Shown piece after piece: positions 57,347-64,000 of a stretch of DNA of 64,000 nt. Every line of letters starts with the position of its first letter. Positions within the stretch are counted from its first letter, which is position 1. The notes under the pieces are model-generated. The model was not told where the DNA came from. It saw only the letters and a program-made list of their open reading frames with translations, and made no database searches. The DNA lies in the NCBI GenBank assembly GCA_964577055.1, contig CAZNWC010000013.1, forward strand, positions 9,639-73,638. The letters run 5' to 3'. Origin of the DNA: PNNG01 sp964577055. GTDB taxonomy: Bacteria; Bacteroidota; Bacteroidia; UBA7662. Position numbers and translations under genes: made by a program.

Positions 57347-58213
57347 ATGCGCCAGTTAAAGATCAGCAAACAGATAACCAACCGCGAAAGCCAATCGCTC
57401 GACAAATACCTGCAAGAAATTGGGAAAGTCGATTTGATTACGGCTGACGAGGAGGTGCAGCTGGCCAAGCGCATCCAAGCCGGCGATCAGCGGGCGCTCG
57501 AAAAACTCACCAAAGCCAATTTGCGCTTTGTGGTTTCGGTGGCCAAACAATACCAAAACCAAGGTTTAACCCTGGGCGATTTGATCAACGAGGGCAATTT
57601 AGGCCTCATCAAAGCGGGCCAGCGTTTCGATGAAACCCGCGGCTTCAAATTCATTTCGTACGCCGTTTGGTGGATCCGCCAGTCGATTTTACAGGCATTG
57701 GCCGAGCAGTCGCGCATTGTGCGTTTGCCCCTCAACCGGGTAGGCTCGCTCAACAAGATTTCGAAGGCTTTTTCGCAACTCGAACAACAATTTGAGCGTG
57801 AACCCACGGCCGAAGAGCTCGCAGAAGTGCTCGACATGACCATCAACGATGTGGAAGACACCATGAAGGTGTCAGGACGCCATGTATCGATGGACGCGCC
57901 TTTTGCCGATGGCGAAGAAAACTCGCTGTTGGATGTGTTGACCGATGAGGACCAGATCCGTCCCGACAACAGCCTCATGAGCGAATCGCTCCGCCGCGAG
58001 GTTGAACGTGCCCTCACCACCCTCACCAAACGCGAGGCCGACGTGCTGCGCTATTATTTTGGCTTGGGCGGCATTCCCCCACTCACACTCGAAGAAATTG
58101 GCGATAAGTTCAGCCTCACCCGCGAAAGGGTACGCCAAATCAAAGAAAAATCCATCCGCCGGCTGCGCAATACTAGCCGGAGCAAAGCGCTGAAGGTTTA
58201 CCTCGGGCAGTAA
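57347..58213 (+). CDS. rpoD: Primary RNA polymerase sigma factor (sigma-70/RpoD, Bacteroidota type)
   Basis: This 288-residue factor is the short primary sigma of Bacteroidota, lacking the long region 1.1 of proteobacterial RpoD. Region 1.2 starts SLDKYLQEIGKVDLITADEE. Region 2 includes NLRFVVSVAKQYQNQGLTLG, DLINEGNLGLIKA and GFKFISYAVWWIRQSILQAL. Region 3 follows, and region 4 carries READVLRYYFGLGG, then TLEEIGDKFSLTRERVRQIK. It recognises the -33/-7 (TTTG/TAnnTTTG) promoters seen through this window. The ATG follows a clear AGGAG. The gene has a 498-nt upstream space with possible leader control. Confidence 0.97.
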   Translation: MRQLKISKQITNRESQSLDKYLQEIGKVDLITADEEVQLAKRIQAGDQRALEKLTKANLRFVVSVAKQYQNQGLTLGDLINEGNLGLIKAGQRFDETRGFKFISYAVWWIRQSILQALAEQSRIVRLPLNRVGSLNKISKAFSQLEQQFEREPTAEELAEVLDMTINDVEDTMKVSGRHVSMDAPFADGEENSLLDVLTDEDQIRPDNSLMSESLRREVERALTTLTKREADVLRYYFGLGGIPPLTLEEIGDKFSLTRERVRQIKEKSIRRLRNTSRSKALKVYLGQ

Positions 58214-58287
58214 CTCGGCTTTGCCTCGTTTTTGCCCGAGCTAGACCTTCAATTCAAAGTTCAAGGTTCAAGGAGGTTTTTCAGCTG

Positions 58288-58342
58288 CGCTGAAAAGGGT
58301 TCAAAGATGCCTTTTAGCGTTTGTGAAGCCGCATCAACACTT
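58288..58342. repeat. 55-bp direct repeat, copy A
   Basis: Identical over 55 bp to copy B at 58443-58497; it begins CGCTGAAAAGG and ends CATCAACACTT, running straight into the N gap. Confidence 0.95.
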
Positions 58343-58442
58343 NNNNNNNNNNNNNNNNNNNNNNNNNNNNNNNNNNNNNNNNNNNNNNNNNNNNNNNNNN
58401 NNNNNNNNNNNNNNNNNNNNNNNNNNNNNNNNNNNNNNNNNN
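58343..58442. other. Assembly gap of 100 N
   Basis: A scaffold gap lying exactly between two identical 55-bp repeats, which probably broke the assembly. Confidence 0.99.
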
Positions 58443-58497
58443 CGCTGAAAAGGGTTCAAAGATGCCTTTTAGCGTTTGTGAAGCCGCATCAACACTT
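58443..58497. repeat. 55-bp direct repeat, copy B
   Basis: Perfect copy of 58288-58342, starting at the first base after the gap. Confidence 0.95.
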
Positions 58498-58596
58498 TTG
58501 CGTCCATGAAGGCGCAGCCTTCATCCTCATTTGAACTTTGAACCTTGAACCCGCTTGCGCTTGGCAAGCCGCCTCAAATCTGCACCACTGCCGGCG

Positions 58597-60198
58597 CTAG
58601 TCCTGCTCCGTTTCCTCGTGCAGCATGATTTCCGACGAAAACTGGAACCTCAGTTTGGGGTTTTCGTCGATGGCGCGCTGGAGCATCCAGAGGCTGTCGG
58701 CCAGGTATACGGGTCGGTCGTCTTTGTCGTAGGCCAGGTGGTCTTTGCGGTAGCGGAAAAACTCTTCTACGGCAGCCTCGTCTTCGCTATCGATCCAGCA
58801 GGCTTTGAGGTAGGCGAGTGAGCGGAAACTCACTTTGGCGCCGTATTCCTGCATGAGGCGGAACTGGATGACATCGAATTGCAGTTCACCCACCGTACCG
58901 ATGATTTTGCGGTTGCCGGGCTGCTGGGTGAACAATTGCGCCACGCCTTCGTCGGTGAGCTGCTTGAGGCCCTTTTCAAACTGCTTGGCGCGGAAGGGGT
59001 CGTTGTTCTCTACCATGCGGAACAGCTCGGGCGAAAAAGCAGGAATGCCCTTGAAGAACATATTGCTGCCCTCGGTGAGCGAATCGCCGATTTTGAAGTT
59101 GCCGGTATCGTACAAACCCACCACATCGCCGGGGTAGGCGGTTTCCACATTGTTGCGCTCGTTGGCCTGGAACATGATGGGCGTACTGAAGCGGTATTTT
59201 TTGCCCAAACGGGGATGGTGGTAAAAGGTGTTTTTTTCGAAAACCCCCGAACAAACGCGCATAAAGGCAATGCGGTCGCGGTGGTTGGGATCGAGGTTGG
59301 CGTGTATTTTAAAAACAAATCCCGACAGCTTGGCATCTTCGGGCTTCACTTCGCCCATGCTGCTGAGGCGTGGACGAGGCGCCGGGGCTATTTCAATGAA
59401 GGTGTTGAGCAATTCTTGTACGCCAAAGTTGTTGAGGGCCGAACCGAAAAAGACAGGGGCAATTTCGCCTGCCAGGTATTCTTCGCGCTTGTAGGTAGGG
59501 AAAGCGCCTGCCAGTTCTACTTCTTCGCGCAATTGGTCGGCATAGCGGTCGATGATTTGGTCGAGCTTTGGGTCGCTCAAATCGGCAAAGGCCTTCACAT
59601 CGTCGCTGATGCCGGTTTTGTTGGGCGAAAAGAGGTTGAGTTCGCCACGGTACATATTGTAAACGCCTTTGAAGGTGGCGCCTTTGCTGATGGGCCAGGT
59701 GAGGGGCGTTACGCGGATGTTGAGCTTTTTTTCAAGTTCGTCGAGCAAATCGAAAGGATCTTGCCCTTCGCGGTCCATTTTGTTGATGAAAATGATCACT
59801 GGCGTATTGCGCATGCGGCACACGCCCATGAGCTTTTCGGTTTGTTCTTCCACGCCCTTGGCCGCATCAACCACCAGAATCACCGAGTCAACGGCCGTGA
59901 GGGTGCGGTAGGTGTCTTCGGCGAAGTCTTTGTGACCGGGGGTGTCGAGGATGTTTACCCTGCAGCCGCCGTATTCAAAACCCATCACGGAGGTACTTAC
60001 CGAGATACCGCGTTGCTTTTCAATCTCCATGAAGTCAGATGTTGCCGACTTCTTGATTTTATTGCTTTTTACTGCACCGGCCGTTTGGATGGCACCACCA
60101 AAAAGCAGGAACTTTTCGGTGAGGGTGGTCTTACCGGCGTCGGGGTGGGAGATGATGGCAAAAGTGCGCCTGCGGGCAATTTCTTCGTTTCGGTTCAT
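58597..60198 (-). CDS. prfC: Peptide chain release factor 3
   Basis: This 533-residue translational GTPase recycles RF1 and RF2 after termination. The G domain has ISHPDAGKTTLTEKFLLFGG, then DFMEIEKQRGISVSTSVM, DTPGHKDFAEDTYRTL and NKMDREGQDP. The C-terminal part includes MFQANERNNVETAYPGDVVG and FDVIQFRLMQEYGAKVSF, typical of RF3. The start at 60198 (MNRNEEIARRRTFAI) is preferred to an in-frame ATG 31 codons upstream, because the promoter element TATTTTTG lies between them. It is divergent from the TonB-dependent receptor gene. Confidence 0.95.
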   Translation of the reverse strand: MNRNEEIARRRTFAIISHPDAGKTTLTEKFLLFGGAIQTAGAVKSNKIKKSATSDFMEIEKQRGISVSTSVMGFEYGGCRVNILDTPGHKDFAEDTYRTLTAVDSVILVVDAAKGVEEQTEKLMGVCRMRNTPVIIFINKMDREGQDPFDLLDELEKKLNIRVTPLTWPISKGATFKGVYNMYRGELNLFSPNKTGISDDVKAFADLSDPKLDQIIDRYADQLREEVELAGAFPTYKREEYLAGEIAPVFFGSALNNFGVQELLNTFIEIAPAPRPRLSSMGEVKPEDAKLSGFVFKIHANLDPNHRDRIAFMRVCSGVFEKNTFYHHPRLGKKYRFSTPIMFQANERNNVETAYPGDVVGLYDTGNFKIGDSLTEGSNMFFKGIPAFSPELFRMVENNDPFRAKQFEKGLKQLTDEGVAQLFTQQPGNRKIIGTVGELQFDVIQFRLMQEYGAKVSFRSLAYLKACWIDSEDEAAVEEFFRYRKDHLAYDKDDRPVYLADSLWMLQRAIDENPKLRFQFSSEIMLHEETEQD

Positions 60199-60220
60199 GC
60201 GGCTGCTGCGTAAGAAAGCG

Positions 60221-60228
60221 CAAAAATA
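60221..60228 (-). promoter_or_regulatory. -7 element of prfC
   Basis: TATTTTTG on the minus strand lies 22 nt upstream of the prfC ATG. Confidence 0.5.
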
Positions 60229-60285
60229 GGCTTTTTGGGGCAGACTACCGCAGCAACAAAGCTTCTGCCATGGGCAAATATAACC

Positions 60286-60315
60286 TTGCACTCTTTGCAG
60301 AAGACCTTAGTTTTG
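60286..60315 (+). promoter_or_regulatory. Promoter of the TonB-dependent receptor gene
   Basis: TTG at 60286-60288 and TAGTTTTG at 60308-60315 are separated by 19 nt; the element ends 8 nt before the ATG at 60324. Confidence 0.6.
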
Positions 60316-60323
60316 CGCCCGAT

Positions 60324-62177
60324 ATGAAGTGGATGATTTTTGGGTCAGCTTTGCTGGGCTGCCAAATGGCATTGGCACAATCGCCTACCGATACGGCGCA
60401 CTGGCTGCAAAATGTAGAAATCAACGGCGAGCGCATACAAACGCCTTTTTCGCAAACGGCCCGAAGCATGAGCATGTTGGGCAAACGCGAAATTCAGCAG
60501 TTGCCCGCCCAGCAGCTGGCAGAGGTTTTGGCCTATGTACCAGGCATCGATATCCGCCAGCGGGGCCCGCAGGGTGTGCAAGCCGATGTGGGCATCCGCG
60601 GGGGCTCTTTCGACCAAACCTTGGTGCTGCTCAATGGCATCCGTTTGAGCGATCCGCAAACGGGCCACCACTTGCTGAATTTGGTGGTGCAGCCCGATCA
60701 AATGGAGCGCATTGAGGTGCTGAAAGGTCCCGGAACTCGTATTTATGGTCCCAATGCCTTCTCCGGCGCCATCAACATCATCACCCGACCGGGCAGCGAG
60801 CGCGGGTTAATGGCCACCTTAAGCGGGGGGCAGTTCGGACTCTACCACGCCCACCTGGCCTTGCACTTGCCCGTGAAGAATTGGCAGCAAAGTATTTCAG
60901 CCGGCTTGCAAGGCAGCAACGGCTACCGTCACAATACCGATTTCCGCTTGGCCAATGTGTTTTACGATGGAGGCATGCAGCAGGGCAAGCACCGCCTGCG
61001 TGCCATGGCAGGCTACAACCAACGGGCTTTTGGTGCTAATGGCTTTTACGCCAATGAGAATTTCAGGGAGCAGTACGAAGAAACAGCCACGCTTTTTGGG
61101 GCGCTTACGCACCAATACCAAGGCGAGGGTTGGCAGAGTGAAATACGCGCCTACTACCGGCAGCATACCGACGATTATTTCTTTCTGCGCAACAATCCTT
61201 CGTTTTTTCACAACCACCACACCAGCAGGGTGGCCGGCTTGGAGTGGAACGGGAGCAGCAAACATACGTACCTGCAAGCAGCAGGCTGGGAGGCACATAC
61301 CGGCTGGGGAGCCGAATGGCGAAGTGAAAATTTGGTGAGCAGTAATTTGGGCAACCGTGACAGGCAATGGGCTGGTTTGTATGCCGAGCACCGTTTGCAA
61401 AACAAGCGCTGGATGTTGAATCCGGGTTTGTATTTGAACGGCATCAGCGCTTATGGCTGGCGTTTGTATCCTGGCATGGAAGCAGCTTGGTTTGCGGCCA
61501 AGGGTTGGAATGTGTATGGCAATTTGGCCCAGAGTTTCAGGGTACCCACCTATACCGATTTGTATTATCGTGGTCCCTCGAATGTGGGCAACCCGCTCTT
61601 GCAGCCCGAACAGGCATGGACCTACGAGCTGGGCAGCCGTTGGTTGCATCAATCGTGGTTGGTACAAGGAGCTTTTTTTGTGCGCGACGCCAACCGCTTG
61701 ATTGAATGGGTGCGTCCCGACGCGCTGAGCCCCTGGCAGCCCAATAACTTTACCGAGGTGGTGAGCCGAGGGGCAGAGCTCGAAGCTCAATGGCGGCCTC
61801 AGCTGCCTTGGCTGCGGCAAATGCGCTTAGGCTACACCTATATCGATGCAGGATTTATGGTGTTGCCCGGATTTCAGTCGCGCTACGTGCTCGAAAACCT
61901 GCGTCACCAACTGTTGCTGCAGGGTGTTTTTGCGTTGCCAGGAAAAATAGAGGCCAGTTTGGGCATCCGCATGCTGCAGCGCATCAACCAGCCGCAGTCC
62001 GACTGGGTGAGCGACCTACAGCTCCAGCGCCGTTGGGGCAAGGGCTTCGAAATCTTTGTGCAAGCCACCAACCTCACCAATACCAGCTACCGCGAAATAG
62101 GCACCGTGCCCATGCCGGGTAGGTGGTTGCGTGGTGGACTGCGCTTGCGTTTGGATTTGAAAAAGGCCGATGCTTAA
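60324..62177 (+). CDS. TonB-dependent outer-membrane receptor
   Basis: This 617-residue receptor has a signal peptide (MIFGSALLGCQMALAQ). The plug domain (about residues 50-155) has LAEVLAYVPGIDIRQRGPQG, then VGIRGGSFDQTLVLLNGIRL and ERIEVLKGPGTRIYGPNAFS with GAINIITRPG. A 22-strand barrel follows and ends LRGGLRLRLDLK. A TonB-box-like segment may lie near VEINGERI. It resembles BtuB/CirA-type receptors rather than SusC (no N-terminal carboxypeptidase-like domain), so cobalamin or a siderophore is possible; the ligand is not shown. The ATG at 60324 follows a TAGTTTTG promoter element; an ATG at 60270 lies upstream of it. Confidence 0.88.
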   Translation: MKWMIFGSALLGCQMALAQSPTDTAHWLQNVEINGERIQTPFSQTARSMSMLGKREIQQLPAQQLAEVLAYVPGIDIRQRGPQGVQADVGIRGGSFDQTLVLLNGIRLSDPQTGHHLLNLVVQPDQMERIEVLKGPGTRIYGPNAFSGAINIITRPGSERGLMATLSGGQFGLYHAHLALHLPVKNWQQSISAGLQGSNGYRHNTDFRLANVFYDGGMQQGKHRLRAMAGYNQRAFGANGFYANENFREQYEETATLFGALTHQYQGEGWQSEIRAYYRQHTDDYFFLRNNPSFFHNHHTSRVAGLEWNGSSKHTYLQAAGWEAHTGWGAEWRSENLVSSNLGNRDRQWAGLYAEHRLQNKRWMLNPGLYLNGISAYGWRLYPGMEAAWFAAKGWNVYGNLAQSFRVPTYTDLYYRGPSNVGNPLLQPEQAWTYELGSRWLHQSWLVQGAFFVRDANRLIEWVRPDALSPWQPNNFTEVVSRGAELEAQWRPQLPWLRQMRLGYTYIDAGFMVLPGFQSRYVLENLRHQLLLQGVFALPGKIEASLGIRMLQRINQPQSDWVSDLQLQRRWGKGFEIFVQATNLTNTSYREIGTVPMPGRWLRGGLRLRLDLKKADA

Positions 62178-62189
62178 CCAGAAAGGGAT

Positions 62190-63002
62190 TTAGCCTTTGG
62201 TAAGCGTTTCGCTGTAGGCCCACAAGGCATCAGCCAAACCTGTGTCTCGGCCGGATGGTGCTGCCTTGTTGAGCTTGCGGTTTTTGTAGTAGCCGCCCGA
62301 TGGGTTGCCGTTGGTTGTGGCCAGGTGTAATGTAGTGGCAGCTCCTTTGGCCGGGCTGATGAGGAATGGCCGCATCAAAGCCCACATCCATTTCATGCCG
62401 CCTAAACCGTTGCCAAAGCCGGTGTTCACCACGCCCGGGTGAAGGGCAAAAGCCTGCAAACCCTGCGCATGGTAACGTTTATGCAACTCGGCAGTAAAAA
62501 GCACATTGCACAATTTGGCATTGGCATAAGCGCCAAATGCCGACCAGCCTTTTTCGAGCTGAAAATCGGTTGGATTCAAGCGCCCGGCCCGGTGTGCCTC
62601 CGAACTTACATTGATGACTTTGCCCTTGGCAGCCAAAATTTGAGGGATCAAGCTGTTGGTGAGTAAAAAATGGCCCAAGTGGTTCATCTGAAACTGCATT
62701 TCGTGCCCGTCAACTGTGACTTCACGCTGCGAGGTGAGTCCACCCGCATTGTTGATGAGCACATCGATAGGACCGATGCTCTTCAACGCCGCTGCAGCTG
62801 TGCGTACGCTGTTCAAATGCGCCAAGTCGCAAGTAACAATTTCAATTTTGGCTTTGGGGTATTTTTGCAGCAGCTCGGTTTTTTGAGCAGCGCTTTTTTG
62901 GGGATTTCGGTTCAGCAGCCACAGCTGGTGGCCTTCGGCAACCAATGCCTCGGCAGTAGCGGCACCAATGCCGGAGGTAGTTCCGGTAACGACAATGTTC
63001 AT
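62190..63002 (-). CDS. Short-chain dehydrogenase/reductase, retinol-dehydrogenase-like
   Basis: This 270-residue SDR has IVVTGTTSGIGAATAEALVA at the N-terminus, then NRNPQKS and VLINNAGGLTSQREVTVDGH, INVSSEAHRAG with the catalytic Ser, and FGAYANAKLCNVLFTAEL (YxxxK). The length and VDGHEMQFQMNHLGHFLLT are typical of the retinol-dehydrogenase-like (RDH/WWOX) subgroup. The actual substrate is unknown. It is convergent with the receptor gene and divergent from the thioredoxin-fold gene, with about 97 nt between starts. Confidence 0.88.
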   Translation of the reverse strand: MNIVVTGTTSGIGAATAEALVAEGHQLWLLNRNPQKSAAQKTELLQKYPKAKIEIVTCDLAHLNSVRTAAAALKSIGPIDVLINNAGGLTSQREVTVDGHEMQFQMNHLGHFLLTNSLIPQILAAKGKVINVSSEAHRAGRLNPTDFQLEKGWSAFGAYANAKLCNVLFTAELHKRYHAQGLQAFALHPGVVNTGFGNGLGGMKWMWALMRPFLISPAKGAATTLHLATTNGNPSGGYYKNRKLNKAAPSGRDTGLADALWAYSETLTKG

Positions 63003-63099
63003 AGGGGTAAAACAGCCAGCCGCCTTGAAAGTTCAATGCGCGTGCATTCAACCGAAGTCGCGCGGATTCCTTTATTTTTGAGGGTCCAAAGGTTATTTC

Positions 63100-63645
63100 A
63101 TGACGCTCGAAAAGATTCTTAAATACAGCATTGCGGCCGTAGCCCTCTTTATTGTGGGGTACTTGGCTTACGATCAATTGAAACCCGAACCAATGGCCGA
63201 GGGCAAATTGGAAAAACTGCCCAAATTCAGCTTTCCACTCATTGGTGGCAAAGGTGAAATCAGCAAATCTGATTTGCGCGGAGGCAAAACGGTTGTGCTT
63301 TATTTCAGCCCGAATTGCGAGCATTGCCGAACCCTCGGGGCCGACATTGGTCGGAATCTTGGCCGCTTACGCGATATCGACTTTGTGTTTGTGACCCGTT
63401 TTGATGAGGCCGATGCCGTTACGTATGCAAGAGAATTCAAGCTGTGGGAACAGCCGCATGTATATTTCGGGCTTGACATGAATGCCGCCTTTTATGGTTA
63501 CTTCGGTGAGATGTACGTGCCATCTACCTATGTTTTTAATGAAGATGGTAAGTTGCTGCAGCCCCTCTACCAAAACGCCATGGTTGCCGACATCCTGGAT
63601 GTTTACGCTGGCAAACGCAGCGACAAGAACAAGGGCACCCGGTAA
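63100..63645 (+). CDS. Membrane-anchored thioredoxin-fold (TlpA-like) protein
   Basis: This 181-residue protein has an N-terminal transmembrane anchor (YSIAAVALFIVGYLAYDQL) and a periplasmic thioredoxin-like domain (residues 38-170). FSFPLIGGKGEISKSDLRGG is the AhpC/TlpA-type opening. TVVLYFSPNCEHCRTLGADI has a CxxC active site (CEHC), and VPSTYVFNEDGKLLQPLY has the conserved cis-Pro loop. It could act as a thiol-disulfide reductase in cytochrome maturation or protein folding; the partner is unknown. Confidence 0.85.
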   Translation: MTLEKILKYSIAAVALFIVGYLAYDQLKPEPMAEGKLEKLPKFSFPLIGGKGEISKSDLRGGKTVVLYFSPNCEHCRTLGADIGRNLGRLRDIDFVFVTRFDEADAVTYAREFKLWEQPHVYFGLDMNAAFYGYFGEMYVPSTYVFNEDGKLLQPLYQNAMVADILDVYAGKRSDKNKGTR

Positions 63646-64000
63646 GCACGCAATGCGAGGGGAGGTGCATCTTGCAAAGGGCATGGAAGGCTGCGGCGGG
63701 ATGCGGAAGGATGAAAGTCGGGAATTTCTGCATGACGTAATGAAATCAACATAGCAGCACCCTTTCAGTATTTCTAGTCACCAAAGCCCCACTACTGCAC
63801 CTCAATCATTCAAAGAAAGACTTGGCTCCCCGTCTCCGCGGTCTACCCGCAGGGACTTTAGTATATGGTAAGCCATTGAGGCTTGATCGCACTCAAACAG
63901 CGTTCTCTGGCGGATGCGCCAGCAGTCCGCCTTGTGCCTCCGCTACCTCCTATGTTTGATTCATCAAATAATTTACCCGAATTTCATATTGCGAGGTGAG
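63646..64000. other. Gene-free 3' end of the window
   Basis: 355 nt without a supported gene. It includes GGCTCCCCGTCTCCGCGGT (63824-63842), whose reverse complement resembles the ACCGCAGAG words upstream of rpoD. Nothing else is recognised. Confidence 0.6.

Larger units (their letters stand above)
58214..58596. other. Repeat-rich intergenic region with an assembly gap
   Basis: No gene is supported. The region holds heptamer-type words (TTCAAAG, TTCAAGG) near 58253-58272 and inverted counterparts (TTGAACT, TTGAACC) near 58531-58550, a 55-bp direct repeat on each side of 100 N, and a GC-rich hairpin just after rpoD. Confidence 0.75.

Noticed and set aside
1..64000. Defence islands, prophage genes, toxin-antitoxin pairs, biosynthetic megasynthases, integrases or IS transposases
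   Set aside because: None of the translated frames shows motifs for these, apart from the carotenoid cluster. The lone phosphopantetheinyl transferase has no PKS or NRPS gene nearby.

Overview
The window is about 64 kb of chromosomal DNA from a member of the Bacteroidota. The lineage call rests on several things seen together: four secreted proteins carry C-terminal type IX secretion (T9SS) sorting domains, a PorT-like T9SS protein is encoded, the primary sigma factor is the short 288-residue Bacteroidota form, and many genes are preceded by the TAnnTTTG -7 element of this phylum. Order or genus cannot be fixed from the sequence alone. The sequence is scaffolded: two runs of exactly 100 N (28935-29034 and 58343-58442) are assembly gaps. 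I see no insertion sequence, prophage, CRISPR array or rRNA operon; there is one tRNA (Asp).

Layout. 1-5.3 kb is a tight + strand operon: rpiB (5' cut off by the window), an M28 peptidase, a LutB-like iron-sulfur protein and a fused 2-oxoacid dehydrogenase E1. 5.3-13 kb holds a giant T9SS surface protein, rpmE2 (L31 type B) and a secreted endonuclease/exonuclease/phosphatase-fold protein. 12.9-16.2 kb has engB, ubiE-porT-SDR and dcd. 16.4-23.2 kb looks like an alpha-glucan locus: a glycogen-synthase-like GT4 enzyme and a GH57 amylase, convergent across a shared terminator with a 1410-residue T9SS protein built of seven tandem 170-residue domains plus a starch-binding-like module. 23.3-28.9 kb holds a small cysteine protein, a broken PAS sensor gene, a WD40 protein, a phosphopantetheinyl transferase, a lipoprotein, cutC and inorganic pyrophosphatase.

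29.3-36.5 kb is a carotenoid cluster: an ECF sigma factor headed by three palindromic operator-like elements, crtI, crtB, a CrtD-like desaturase, a PlsC-type acyltransferase, a CruC-like glycosyltransferase and a CruF-like hydratase. Together these would make a hydroxylated, desaturated carotenoid that is then glycosylated and acylated. No lycopene cyclase or MerR/CarH-type regulator is present here.

36.5-54.1 kb is mostly housekeeping: a TonB-family protein, a K+/H+ antiporter, accA, tRNA-Asp, a lipoprotein, a gutted GAF-histidine kinase remnant, a discoidin-type T9SS protein, rpsA, a half-length Pta-like protein, mnmE, a YkgJ-like protein, marC, a DUF3365 haem lipoprotein, an enoyl-CoA hydratase, comEC, a small membrane protein, a GNAT protein, class I aldolase and accD. 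54.1-63.7 kb has rpsO, pnp, rpoD, prfC, a TonB-dependent receptor, an SDR and a thioredoxin-fold protein.

The items most worth a second look are the triple palindrome in front of the carotenoid sigma factor, a four-half-site palindrome between comEC and a divergent membrane-protein gene, mutually exclusive hairpins in the rpoD leader, the seven-repeat surface protein with signs of recent unit duplication, and two decayed sensor-kinase genes. All functional calls are by-eye homology and motif recognition; no searches were run.
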